Assembly (NCBI RefSeq): GCF_051020975.1
Contig: NC_135042.1
Location: 4,425,888-4,489,887 of the forward strand
Length of the DNA: 64,000 nucleotides
Source: Osmia lignaria lignaria
Lineage: Eukaryota > Arthropoda > Insecta > Hymenoptera > Megachilidae
Reading direction: 5' to 3'
Shown here: positions 22,401-34,600 of the stretch, piece by piece
How the letters are laid out: every line of letters begins with the position of its first letter
Position numbering within the stretch: position 1 is the first letter of the stretch
Position numbers and translations under genes: made by a program
Notes under the pieces: model-generated
What the model was told of the DNA's origin: nothing
Databases searched by the model: none
The model's input: only the letters and a program-made list of their open reading frames with translations

Positions 22401-24894
22401 CTCTCCGAAACCATCGTGAATCCTTCGATTTTGTACGAAATTTTTTTTTTCTGGTAGCTCTTTGAACGTAATTGCTTTTTTGGGGGTCGTTTTATTATTT
22501 TTCTTGGATGTTTTGAAATATCACTGAAGACAGTTTAATAACCATACTCGTATTTAATAATAAAAGGATTGAATATTTTAAATTTAACCCCAGATTCTTA
22601 ATTCATCTATAAAACATCAAACACTCACCCCATAGAAATTTCGTATTTCTTCCTATAGCCTTGATATCATCTAACCAAGTAGGTATAGGTTTCACATGGA
22701 GGTAAAAGACAGCAGTTTCGTCCAGCCAGACGAAAGCGGATCGCAAAGCAGGTATTATCCCGTAAGATAAAGTTTCCGGTGGCGGAGCACGAAAACGTCC
22801 GAGGAAGAAGGTAATCTTGGGATCTGGCTACGGGAACGTAGGGTACGGGGAGCCACTCTCGAGCCGTTGGCGAGTGAATCTACGGTTAGCGAGGGGTACG
22901 GAGGGGGTAGTCGAGAAAGAAAGTGAAAAGGGGTAGAAGGAGAGAGAAAAGGGGGTGAAACTTAACGGCTTCGTTCGAGTCCCAGACGCGTGATTTCTAG
23001 ATCAAACACTCGACAGCGTTAAGAAGGAAGTTTTAAGGGGTGCTTATTCGGTCCGTGCGAGAAAAGGGGGTGTCAACGAGCTGCCACGAGGGATAGAAAT
23101 TTTAGGGGGACCCAATCTTTTTTTTTCGGCTGTTCTTCTTTTTTCCTTGATACCCATACGGCGGAGGGTTACGGGGGAAAGGTATTTTGACATTATTTAA
23201 GATGCCCTTCAGATTGTACGGTCGGAAAGAATCAACGGTCGGAATTGAAGTGGCGACGGGAGTGAGCCTTGTATCTACACGTTCCACCCTTCTTTAGATG
23301 AACGTAATACCTTGGCGAACTATCACGATAAATAGAGGACCCACTCACCGCTTTCCCGTCCGATCCGATCGCCACGACTTGTTTGATTTTCGCTTTCGGC
23401 CTTCGAGTGATTTGAGCGGATTTGCGCATCGATGAGCACACGAGTGCTTCTAAAATCCATTCTCGAGGAGACTAAAATGGTTGCTGGTACCTTAGAGAGA
23501 TTAAGTTTGGAGAACTGATATAATGCCATTTTCTTGGCTGCTTTCGTTATTCGTCAATTTAGTAGAATCAACCCCGTAGTCTAGTTTTTATTTCGGACGT
23601 CCTTATTTTAGAATGGCTTATAAATCATTTATACTGCTTTCTATAAAAGAAACGCTTAAGATCGAAGGGTTGCTTAATTACCAGTATTAAATTACCTGAG
23701 AGGTAAATCTCCCGCCGATATTATTGTGTAATAAATTTGTTCACTTTGCATAACTCGTTGAAATAAATCAGACGATAACGACTTTATCACTATGAACTGG
23801 TTTAACAGCTGTCCATTTTATATTTACGTTTTACTCAATTTTAAACGTATACTTAATATTATTTTAAATATGTGCAATATATAATTAAAAAAATAAATCA
23901 AATTAACCAGAAAATTTTCACAATAAAAATAAAAATTATAATGTAACTTCAAAAAGATTTGAAAGACATTGAGTTATGCAAAGGATGATTATTCTTCGAA
24001 TAAATTAATTTAAAGGGGTGAAGTTACTCACTCTGCATTGTGGAAAATATAATTTTTTTAACTGAACAAACAGAAAGATGCAGTGACCAATTTACACTCT
24101 CCAATTTCATCTGAGCCTACTTCCATCCCCCATGAATCGTTCTAGCACCTACAAGGGGATGGTATCGCCCACATTGGGAAGCACTGAAAAAAGAAAGAAT
24201 AAAATCGAAATGAAAAATACTCGGTTCGAAAGGATTAAAAGAGTACCATTTTCAACTTTTTAGTCTAGGATAAGAAACAATTAAAATAAATACCACACAG
24301 ATGTAGCAGTGTATGAGCGTGTATTTGACAGTGTTTTTCTCTCTCGTACGGCGGCACACATTATTAGAATTCGCAGTACGTACACGATTTAAGTTGGAAT
24401 GTTATATTATTGCTAGTTGCTGCCGGACGTACTGCACTCGTTGTTCATTTCTACAACACAAAAACAACATTGAAATAAAAAGTCCCATTTAATTTAAATC
24501 ACGGTGGTAGTTGGATATTACAATTCTCAGTTACACTCCCATAGAAAAAAAAAAAAAAAGAACAATTGATTTCTATTGTAATTAAAATTTTGTCGACGTT
24601 CAACATTCGCTTCAAATACAAATTTTCAATTTTTCATTTTTCATTTTCGTGCACGAGCGAGGCACGTCCGGGATTTATACATCGACACATCGATTTTTTA
24701 GTGGGTAACGGTTGGGCCTCTATGTTACAACGCAAATTACAATGTAGAATAACATTATCATCATCCATCGTCGTCGTCGTTCGTTATACAACAATCATCG
24801 TAATAATTATTATCATCGTTTCATTGCGATCGATCATCGTGGTGTGCCTAAAGACAAGTCGGTATTAAATATCTTACAATACACATCATTTTCC

Positions 24895-24898
<4 letters not shown>
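22401..24898. other. Non-coding spacer with purine-rich patch
   Basis: No supported gene. A G/A-rich patch lies at about 22880-22960 and a GC-richer block at about 22720-23460 without coding evidence. Confidence 0.4.
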
Positions 24899-24932
<34 letters not shown>

Positions 24933-24935
24933 TAT
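24899..24935. repeat. (AT)n microsatellite
   Basis: Alternating AT over about 37 bp with one interruption. Confidence 0.95.
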
Positions 24936-25000
24936 GGTAAAGTGTATATATTATATAAATATGTATTTGTAATATACACATATAATATGTATACTTTACC
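24936..25000. other. Imperfect 65-nt hairpin
   Basis: GGTAAAGTGTATATATTATAT pairs with the complement of ATATAATATGTATACTTTACC about 23 nt later, roughly 18 of 21 positions. It adjoins the AT microsatellite, so it may be a slippage product, a small foldback element or a microRNA-like precursor. Confidence 0.45.
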
Positions 25001-25264
25001 GTTCTTTTTTTTTTTTTCATTTTATTATTCATTATGTATACTATCTATAGGGTAGTCGAATTTATCTATTGCGTTTCATTTTTTCTTTTTATTTATTTAT
25101 TCATTTTTTTTGCCGTTCTCGTTCGTCGATAGTGAAAAAGTAAAAAACAAAGGAGGAGGGAGCGATGGTTTTGCTTTGATGCTCGAAGTCAAGTCACGCG
25201 TCAAACGACTGGGAAATTCGAAAATTTCTATTTTTTTTTTTTGTTCTTTTTCTGCTTATTTCAG

Positions 25265-25287
25265 CGTATCGTGTAAAATACGATACG
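25265..25287. other. Near-perfect 10-bp hairpin
   Basis: CGTATCGTGT and ATACGATACG pair over ten positions (one G-T) around an AAA loop. Confidence 0.6.
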
Positions 25288-25733
25288 TGGTTTAAAAAGG
25301 ATTACCTCGCAAAAAACGCTAAACGTAACTAGACACGTGCCGTCTCGAAATTGACTTGTCGAGAAATGGTTTCGTAATATAAAAAACTAAACGCTAAGAG
25401 ACTTGACGTCGAGCAGACTGATGACTTATGAAGGACAGCAATCGATTGATGAACAATGATTTTTTCTGCAATTTTAATATCATGTAAAACTAAAAAGTGT
25501 ATTCTACGTTTGCTTTTTCCTGGAAGGAAGATGTCCACGTTGAAAGGGTGAAAACAGTTAAGGGGTTGAAAAAGTTCTGGAAATTATTAAGTGAGTAAAG
25601 TTTTCAAGATATTAGAGATAATTTCAAAGACTATTTTCACCCCTTCAAAATGAATATTTTTCTAAAAAAAACTGTGTTGTATTAAAATTGGACTAAAATC
25701 AGTGTGGGTCAATCAGGTGATGTCCCTCGTTAA

Positions 25734-25973
25734 TTAACCCATTTACACCTTAATAACGAAAATTAATTTTTCATCCATTTTCATTTTCTAAATTTTATAT
25801 TGCTGTGTTAAATATTATTTTTTCAATATTCAAAAGTCTTCCACTTGTAAATATTTCATTGTCACATAAAAATCATTGATATTTTTATACACGAGAGAAT
25901 TTTTGTTAAAACATGTATATTTTTGCAGTGATGACCACTTTAAAATTCCGAAAACCTGGTGCAAATGGGTTAA
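25734..25973. mobile_element. TTAA-flanked MITE, piggyBac-like
   Basis: TTAA-CCCATTTACACC at the left (TTAA 25734-25737) and GGTGCAAATGGG-TTAA at the right (TTAA 25970-25973) are inverted matches with one mismatch in 12. The body is 232 bp, AT-rich and non-coding. TTAA target duplications with CCC-starting termini are typical of piggyBac-type elements. Confidence 0.6.
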
Positions 25974-26897
25974 AAGGGAGTTACACTCGGTCGGGATGAG
26001 CAATGCTCTTCGAAGCGTTGCTTGTTGCTAATCAAGTGCTAATTAACTCCGATCAAAGATCCATCTTGTTCCATTGTACCATTACTTTCTATTGCTAGAA
26101 ACATCATCGCCGTGATTCTCGACGCGCTATGCTTACACATACAAAAAAGACGAGTAGGTTAATTATTATTATCATTATTATTATTTTTTTTTTAGAGGTG
26201 GGGTTATAATATCATGTTACATTACAATACATTACACGTTACATTAGTTTTCTGTTATTCAATTACAAAAGCGTCTGATTATTATTATTTATTATTATTA
26301 TTTCTCTCTTACAGGTCAACTTGCTGGCACTTTAATTCTGTTTCGCGCGTGAAATTTTATCGTGCTTAGCTTGCACTAGGCTACGTACCGGTAGACGAAA
26401 CTGAGACAATAAAAATTATTTTGACATTCTTATCATATTTAAAAAAAATACTGATTTGAGTAAAAAACCAGACAAGTGCCAAATAAAAAAAAAAAATTGA
26501 ATGAGTTGAGAAAGATCAAAGACATGAAACAGTAAATGGAACGTCAAAAATTACCGCGGAAATGAATAAAAATAATATTTTATTACACGTAATGGTACTC
26601 TCGATTCGTCGAACGGAACGTGGCTTTTCTACGAACAATTTGCCGTCTACTTTTTTATTTTTATTTTTATTTTTATTTTTTTTATTTTCAGCGACACGTA
26701 CAAACACCGTTCAAGGAGGGAAATAGGACCCCTACGCACTGCCACTGTTCGTCTCTCGATAAACGAAATAAACTAATCAGGTATTGAGTATTTTCGGATT
26801 TAACATTGATAACGTAAAAATCGAGGATGAGAAGATATAAGTACAACAATATGAGGATGATGTTGGGAGAAAGAATTAAAATATCCCGAAGAGAAAT

Positions 26898-27827
26898 TTA
26901 ACCCTTTACTGAACACTTGACCCTTTGTGAAAATGATTTTAATGTTGAAGAAAGTTGGTTAAATGAAACTTTGTTCATGTTTATTTTGACAGTGGTCTAA
27001 GTCATTTGTTTTCTGATAAAAATATTATAACTAGTGAGAAAATAATTATTTTTCTATTATGTAATTAGAGATTGAGTGCCCAAATTATTATAATCAGACA
27101 AAACAATTACATATTTTATGTTTTAAATGAGTTTAATCATTTTATTATAAAATAATTAATATTAACCAATATGGTAAAAATAAATATATTATTATTCGAA
27201 GTTATTTACTTTAATTAAAATGATCTTTTTATAATAGTCTTTATAATTATGTAAATATTTTATTTCGATATTACTGTCAAATTTAATAAAATACAAAGGA
27301 TATTTATAGATTTATTGTAAATTTATTGCTGCACATTTCGTCAATTTATTATGTCATAAGTTATTTTTAATAAATGTCATAATTCATTTATTAAAAATAT
27401 ATATGATTAGTTGCTTTCAATGCAAAATAGTTCCTGTTAATTTTGAAAAGTGATTAAAGGTTGTAAAAAAAAAAAAAACAAACAAGTTTTATATTCACAG
27501 AAGAGATTTATATTACAAAAGCAAGTGTTTTGAAAAATACTTTGTCACATAATGAACCAATATCTTTCAACACACCCAAATGAAAAAGTTTAAATTAATA
27601 ATAACTTAGACCACCTTCGTAATCATCAACAAATATAACCAACTTTCTTTCCAACTTTATTTTTTAATCTTAAGAATATTTTGATTTTGTTCATGTCAAA
27701 TAAATATATTTAATACAACTGGTCATCTTTGTTCTATCCCGTTTAAATACACAAAAAAAATACTGAATTTTATTACAATAAAATAAAAGTTCTACCAAAG
27801 ATTTTCAGGTGACCGTGAAAGGGTTAA
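26898..27827. mobile_element. TTAA-flanked foldback-type element, about 0.92 kb
   Basis: TTAA-CCCTTT (26898) and AAAGGG-TTAA (to 27827) form the ends. Subterminal blocks are also inverted: AAAGTTGGTTA (26951-26961) matches TAACCAACTTT (27636-27646), and GTGGTCTAAGT (26992) matches ACTTAGACCAC (27604-27614). The body is extremely AT-rich with no ORF. A non-autonomous piggyBac-type element with decayed long inverted repeats is the simplest reading. Confidence 0.5.
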
Positions 27828-29198
27828 ACGTCAATATTAATACTTCTGCATGCTAATGAACAAACAAAAATTTTATTTATCACATTCTCTAACAGTATTT
27901 AATTTTTCTTCATAAAATAACATAATTTTAAACCACGTACATCATTTGTATATTATGCTATTTTCTGGATTATAGGCATGGCACAGTGCAATTTAAAAAA
28001 ATGATCCTAATCTCATATAGAAAAATCTGATAGCGAATGTGTTAAATTTAAAGAATTTGCTCGTTCATAGGAAACGTAGTGACCAGTAAAATATTCCAAT
28101 CGATTCGAGGATAGTCATGAAATAAAAAGTAAATGAAAAAGGGGGTTGATGGGATGGGAGAAGAAAACGAAAATAGGGGATAAGTAAAATAAAAGAGAGC
28201 AGCGCACGTTTCCATACTCGCAGAGGAAAAGCTTTTCTTCTCGGGTAGTTTGGTTTTTCCATAGTATCTAAACACGATTTCAATAAATAAGCTACCTAGG
28301 GAGCGATTTCTTTTTGGGGAAAAAGGGCCGGCCGCTCCTTACGTGGCGAGTCTGCGAACACGAACGGGTTAAAGGTGTTTCTATACCGCTTTCTATAGAA
28401 CATTACAGAGAAACAAAGGATCTCTCAAAAGATATAGAAACGTACCCTTGATTCCGTTCGCCGAGTCGCCACCGCGTCATCTATTCGTGTAACTAACCTA
28501 GTAATACAGTCTGCGATAGCGTCCTAAAGATTAATTCCATTAACGATCAATAATATATATATATTACACGCAGTCACACGCGTTCAGAGGCAAAATACAA
28601 CACCCTGACACTCCATTATAGGCACCCATCTATTTTAAACTTAGTTTAGTGAATTATCAGGCAAATTTTTATAAATGGACGAAAATGGGGTGAAATTGGA
28701 ACGTCTGTGTTAGTTTAATAAATTTTTAAGGTGTATTTTAAACTCTGAGTAATACTTATATTTCTGACCAAAATATAATTAATATTTTAGTGAAAAATAG
28801 AATGGATGAGTTTAAAACACTTTTCATTCAAAATAATAAGGTTTCATATTAGGAACTCTTTCTCACAAATACTAATTTTATACTCGTTAATACTTCATTT
28901 ATTTTTGTAATAAATAATGTTTTTTATCGTGTTAATATTATTCTCTCTTATGTATAAATAAATTATCAGTGTAATTGCATAGTGACCTTTAATGCTGTTC
29001 CTTTATGTTCCCTTATGTTAAACTAAACATGCATAAATGAGATCTAATGTTATGAATAATTGGATTTTTTTAAAATGAAAAATGGAGTTTTGTGTATTCT
29101 GTACACAGAATGACTGGATAATTTAAACTGAATCTAATCAAGGATCCAGTTCATACAATTAGATGTACCAAAAATAAAGAAATGCATAAATCGTTGCA

Positions 29199-29521
29199 TT
29201 TCAAATCAGTGATGAATCTAGAGGGGTGGAGTTGGAGGTGATCAACCTAAAGTAGTAAAAAGTCTAAACAAAATTAAGCTTTGTTAGTATCTTAATTTTA
29301 TCAGATTTTTATACCTTCTATACATTTTTTTTTAAATAAAATAAATTATTTAATTGTACGTACTGCAATTACCTACGTACTGTGAATTTGATTATTTAGG
29401 CTAATATCAATAAATAAATTATAAAAGAAAGTTTCAAATCCTGTAAAATAGATTCGGAAATATACTTTTACCTATATCACCCCTTCTAAGCAATGCTTCT
29501 GGATCTAGCTCTGTTTCAAGT
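29199..29521. mobile_element. hAT-like MITE with 8-bp target-site duplication
   Basis: The element body 29207-29513 starts CAGTGATGAATCTAGA, and the reverse complement of its end is CAGAGCTAGATCCAGA (11 of 16 identical, close to the hAT pattern CAGNGNYGGATCCAGA). It is flanked by TTTCAAAT (29199-29206) and TTTCAAGT (29514-29521), an 8-bp duplication with one change. No transposase. Confidence 0.55.
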
Positions 29522-30072
29522 ACACCCTCAGGAATGGAGGCCATTACCAGTAGCCTAGGAAGTTACAGGAAATGTGAAATCTGGATCCTCGTTAATTCTC
29601 AAAATTTCCTAGCCCGTCCGTCGTTGTTCAAGTGTTAATAAGACGATAAAGCACAAGAAACTTGAAATTTGTGTAAAATATCTGGTGCCCACAGTAGAGT
29701 AGTTGCCAGGTACTGTACTTACGCACACAAAACAAAAACTGAAATCAGAAAAATGCACACAAATACTTTTAAGCTCGTACACGAACACGCAGTTTAAGCC
29801 GAGACTCTCAAATACTATCTCACTCTCATTCCTATCAGAAAATAGACTTCTGTGTGAATAATAACGCTCGACGCGTAAAGTAATCGCGTTTCAAGTGTGT
29901 ATACAGTGTAAAATAGATTTAGAGATCCCATTGTTTCTAAACGTTTGTTTTCCGAACAAGTTCACTAAAAAATATATATACGCTATCGCATCTTGTTCTC
30001 CTGAAATTGTATACCGATTCATTTTGTCCAAAAAAGTTTCTCTCTCTTTGTATGTGTGAGTGTGCGTTTTCA

Positions 30073-30094
30073 TTTTTTTTTTTTTTTTTTTTTT
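30073..30094. repeat. Poly(T) run
   Basis: Twenty-two consecutive T residues. It explains the Lys- and Phe-rich frames nearby. Confidence 0.95.
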
Positions 30095-30252
30095 CTGTCT
30101 TGTGGGAGGAGCAATCGACATTCACACGCATGTCGCGACTCTCGTTCGTTATAAATAAGAGTAAAAATTCGTCAGGTGAACAAAGCAGCTTGTATCAATC
30201 GCAACGCGAGCATCGACATCAATGCGACGGTAAGAACTGCGTGTACGTTGCG

Positions 30253-30310
30253 AGCACGCACGCACGCACACATTATTCATACACGCAGGCACGCATGCAC
30301 GCACGCACGC
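30253..30310. repeat. (GCAC)n-type microsatellite
   Basis: GCACGCACGCAC blocks interrupted by ATTATTCATA. Alternating purine-pyrimidine sequence with Z-DNA potential. Confidence 0.85.
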
Positions 30311-30447
30311 TAAATTAGGCGGCGTAATTAGCACAGCGAGCGAGAGAGTGTTTGGCGCGGCGTGAGCTCTACTGCGCGAGCGCGTAAGAGGGTTACATTA
30401 ATTACTTTTTTTTTTCATCTTCAGCGCGCACCTTTCTTTCTTATTAC

Positions 30448-30518
30448 TTTATTTAGAAATATTCTCTTTTTCGAACGCGATTCAAATTCATAATTCGTTC
30501 GTTAAATTCGATTTCTTA

Positions 30519-30559
<41 letters not shown>

Positions 30560-31257
30560 TCTATTCTAAGAAAATATTTCCACGAGGGTGCACCGATTCT
30601 CTTTGTAACTCTCCACGCATCTAATCGCGATCTATGACAGCGCTTGAAGCACGATAGCTATCCGATTGCGCAACGACTTAGGCCGATCGTGCGCAACTCA
30701 ATTTAATCCTCCATCGCTAAACGATCGAACTCGCTTCATCCGGGTGCAAGAAATTTTTCAATATCATCCCTTAACGGAACCGAAGAATAATGTTTCGTAT
30801 CGTACGGATAAAATTATTTAGCGATGGAAACGAATACGTGAAATCATGATATACATATACAATATATATCGTGCAATATATACTTGCCTGAAGAAGGATT
30901 CAGTCGGGGGCAAGTGTGAACGAATGGAATCTAAACGAAAGTTCTAACACACCAGCAAGACTGTCTTCCTGCTAGTTCGTCCGTTTTAATATATTTGATT
31001 TTTTTTCTCTTTCCAACGTGTCGGGCGTCGATCGAAAAAGGCAAACAAGCAGGAGACATAAGGCGAGCCAGCTGTTTGTTTCATTTTTTTTCTATCATTT
31101 TGTTCGTTGCGATCAATCGAGGCGCGTGCTTCACGTGGTGCCGCTTAGTGGGTTCCTGATATCTTGACCGTACGTTCCACCAGCGTATTTGGCAGTCTGA
31201 TCTCAGGTTCTCACTGATGTGGAGGAGGCAGTCTTGATCGGCGAGCCGAAACATGGC
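30448..31257 (-). other. Probable proximal 3' UTR of the FGF gene
   Basis: The 810 bases after the FGF stop contain no further coding sequence. The first AATAAA on the minus strand is at 30448-30453, suggesting a proximal polyadenylation site. A (GA)n tract (minus-strand reading of the TC run at 30523-30555) would lie in this UTR. A much longer UTR reaching the AT-rich DNA further down is equally possible. Confidence 0.3.
30523..30555. repeat. (TC)n microsatellite
   Basis: Sixteen TC dinucleotides in an uninterrupted run, beyond the FGF stop codon. On the transcribed minus strand it reads GA. Confidence 0.95.
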
Positions 31258-31677
31258 TCAATAGTTGCTGGCCTCGACGAACAGACGACTATCGTGTCGT
31301 CTTCGAGGCGTCTTCCAGTGATTCGAATGCCGATAACGATGCGTGTAAACGATCCCCCTTGCATTGTCGACCTGCGACAGGGACTTCTTTTTCGCGGCCC
31401 TCATACCAGCTGACGGTTTCCTAGGTGTAACGTATGGTTCGCGTGGATCCATACCGCCCATGTCAGCGTTCACCAGGTTGTTGTGGTGATTGATGTTGGC
31501 ATGGGGATTGTACTTGATGAAATTGAAGCACTCCTGTCGACCTCGAGTACTTCTCATCTGTTTCCCACCCTTGTTGAAGCCTATGTACCGCGAGCTGTCT
31601 ACCACGCTTCTGTAGGTTAAGTACGAGCCGTTGTAGTCCTCGTAAAACTGACACATGGGACCCTTATGCTTTTTCGG
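31258..31677 (-). CDS. Fgf8-like: FGF exon 5 (end of trefoil core and basic C-terminal tail)
   Basis: Starts after acceptor TTCGAATGTTTCCAG with PKKHKGPMCQFYEDYNGSYL. It continues through the last trefoil strands (RSVVDSSRYIGFNKGGK and CFNFIKYNP), then an 80-residue tail with NHHNN and clusters of Arg/Lys, and stops at TGA (31258-31260). The tail is not recognisably conserved. It could be shorter or replaced by splicing in the real transcript. Confidence 0.92.
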   Translation of the reverse strand, partial: PKKHKGPMCQFYEDYNGSYLTYRSVVDSSRYIGFNKGGKQMRSTRGRQECFNFIKYNPHANINHHNNLVNADMGGMDPREPYVTPRKPSAGMRAAKKKSLSQVDNARGIVYTHRYRHSNHWKTPRRRHDSRLFVEASNY

Positions 31678-34600
31678 CTGGAAACATTCGAAGAGAATCG
31701 TCTGTCAGATTGATTCATATTTGTCAAATATAAAAATGCAGAGATTCTACGAAAGTATTGGAAAAATTAGAGAAATTAAATCGCTGTAATTAATTAAAGA
31801 GTTCTCCAACAACCCCCTAGTAAAAGCAATTATGCGATTGATTAATATAAATATCTGAACTAAATATGATAATTAAATATGTCTACTAATTGGTAGGCGA
31901 ATTATTACCAGGGCTACGAGTTTCCACCGCTTGTTGAAGCAAATGTATTTTTGACTCTTCTCCGCAAAGATGTACAACTTCCTACTGAAATCTTCGGATT
32001 GCGTTGTAAGTTTTTCTGAAACATAAAATATAAAATGGATACGGTTATTGAAAGTCTGGCAAATTTATTATCAAATCTTGAAAAATTACAATTTGAAAAT
32101 TAATAACAGTTGCATGGCAGCTGAGACGAAACGAGTTGCCAGGAAAATTCAAGATTGGTTCATCGAATGATTCGAAGGTATCGGTTATCGGGGAGAAACC
32201 GCAGGATACAGGAGGTAAACCGTTTTGTCCGTTCGGTATGCGAGCTGGCATATTTCCGAGAAGAGGTCTCGTCGAGGTTTATGGCGCAAGTTGTACCTAC
32301 ATCGATGTTCGTAGACCCTCTTCCAGCCACTTCTTCGACATTGAGAAAGGAAGAAAAGGTTGGCTAAGCCTGCCGCCGTGGCTAGTTGGTGCTAATGAAG
32401 GAGGCACAGACCGACCGGTGTGTACTTTGCCACTTAGCGGGTCCTGTCGACCCCGCAGCGTGCACGTTGCGTCGTGGCTCGGTGCAGCGGCATGTCTCTC
32501 CCCTTTTCTTTCGCACCAGCTATTACGAAATTCTGCCGACCGAGAAGCAGGCGTCCTTTGTTCCGGATAACGAAAGGTAAAAGAGAGAAAAAAAAAAGGT
32601 AAAAGAAAAAATAGAAGGCTGCCTTTTACAGGTGCACAATTCCGAGCTTTGCCATTGGGAAGGACGGAACGCCTTTATGGTACTAGCTGAGAATACTGTA
32701 CTTTCTAACGGGATTATTTTATTTACGCGTCTGTAAATGAGATTTGTAATGGTGGATATGGTGGTGGTGACTACCACAATTTTGAGCTTCATCGTCGACC
32801 AAAAATTTGAAAGCGTTTTATTGAGGAATAATTTGAAGGTTCTCGTCTGCTTTTGGTCCTAAAGAAATAATAATTTTGAGGCCAAGTATTGAAAGAGGCC
32901 ACAAGATTTTAAAAAATTGCTATACCACTTGCCCTTAATGAATTCATAATTTGAATTAATTTTGAATTTTTGAAAAATAATTTCTTTTCATCCATTTCCT
33001 TTTTTTAACTATTCGGAAATTTTGTAGATTAATAAACAAAATAGATATTTTTCATATAAATATTCAGTTTTTTACGTGTGAGGTGCTGTATATTCGTTGG
33101 GTCAGAGTGTCAACACACGAAGTTGTGTTGCTTATTCTTTATTCAATAAAAATTCCTAAGGTACAACGGTGTTTCAGTTATTGATGGGATATTTCAAGTG
33201 ACAGGTGCTAGGCTTTCCATTTCGAGCAAAGGACATATCGAACTTCCAGGAATGTGTGAGTTGTAATTTTATACACCGTATGATGATTACAGGAATGACA
33301 AATATTCTTGCAAATGTTGCAATGAAAATTTCTACACGATATATGCATTATCCATTTGAAGACTTTTATATCGATAAACGAAAAGAATGAACATTGATTA
33401 TTTGAAATTGACTTCAATTTGAAAGGTACATCGACAGATTTTGTATATGTTCAATTTTTCAGGGGGTAAGTTACCCTGGAAATATGAATCTGATAGGTAA
33501 TTTTAAAAATAATCGCATTGATTGATGCATAGGGTAAACTATATAGTGATTGACATCAAAAGCGCCATTCGAATCGACAATCATATGGCACATTTATGTA
33601 AATTTTTCGATCCCTTTGCCATAAAATGCGTGTGGTGGTTTCGAGACAAAACACTCGGGAAGGTCAGGGCATTTAGTTGGCAATCTAACAGCGGAGGGAA
33701 GAACAAATTGCTTGGTCGACCGAAAGGAATGCCACTGCGATAGACGTTCGCTGAAAGGTGAATTCAATTAATTAAGGAAAGTGGCGCAATTAATTGGCGG
33801 TGTGTATAGACTACGAAAGGTTTGTCAGAGGGCAGCGTCAAATTAAGTCCTCTCTTGCTTTTTCTCGTTCCTGAAGACTGTTAGGAGGCGGTGAAAGAAA
33901 AAGAAACAAAGAGGAAAGAAATGTAAAAGGGAAATAAAAGAGGAAAAGAGAGATGAACCAGGAGTAAGAAAGAGAGACTTTACGAGGCAGTTCGGGGACA
34001 TTCTTGATTTCGATGTTGTGAAGGCACCCGACGAGAACCACTTGAATTTAACGAGGTTCCAGCAAATGGGCCACCCTGCAGACTTGCCTCCTTCCTTTTC
34101 TCTACGCACCGTGCTTATACTCATTCTCGTGTGACCCGCAAACGAAGAAAACAGAAAAAAATCCAACATCCTCGGTACTTTTTCTCTTTCCTTTTACCGT
34201 CAAACTTCTATCAATTAAAAAAAATTCTTCTTTCGAAATGCAAACGGAAGTTAATTACTTTCTACTGCTATTCATCATTCTATAAGCAACAACTTAATAC
34301 AAATTTATCGACATACCTTCAGCGACAGTTTGCAATATAAAACTGAATATTATCGTCGTTTCCTTTGAACTTGATAAAACTTTACGAGAATGTATTAAGT
34401 TAAGTGTCGTTTAAGCCGTTATCGAATCAAGAAATGACCGACCGGTTGAAAACATTTCCACGAAATCGGCGGAGTCGAAACAGCTCAGGGATATACACAG
34501 CGGGTTATTACGAACCGCAAAGTTCCGTTCGCGAGTACGGGAAAACAAGTTGGCGAAACTATCGGCAGAATTTTCCTTCTTCCGTTTCAGCTGCGTTAGC

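Noticed and set aside
25441..25480. CTGATGA as a hammerhead ribozyme core (about 25418)
   Set aside because: No properly placed GAAA strand or flanking stems could be drawn.
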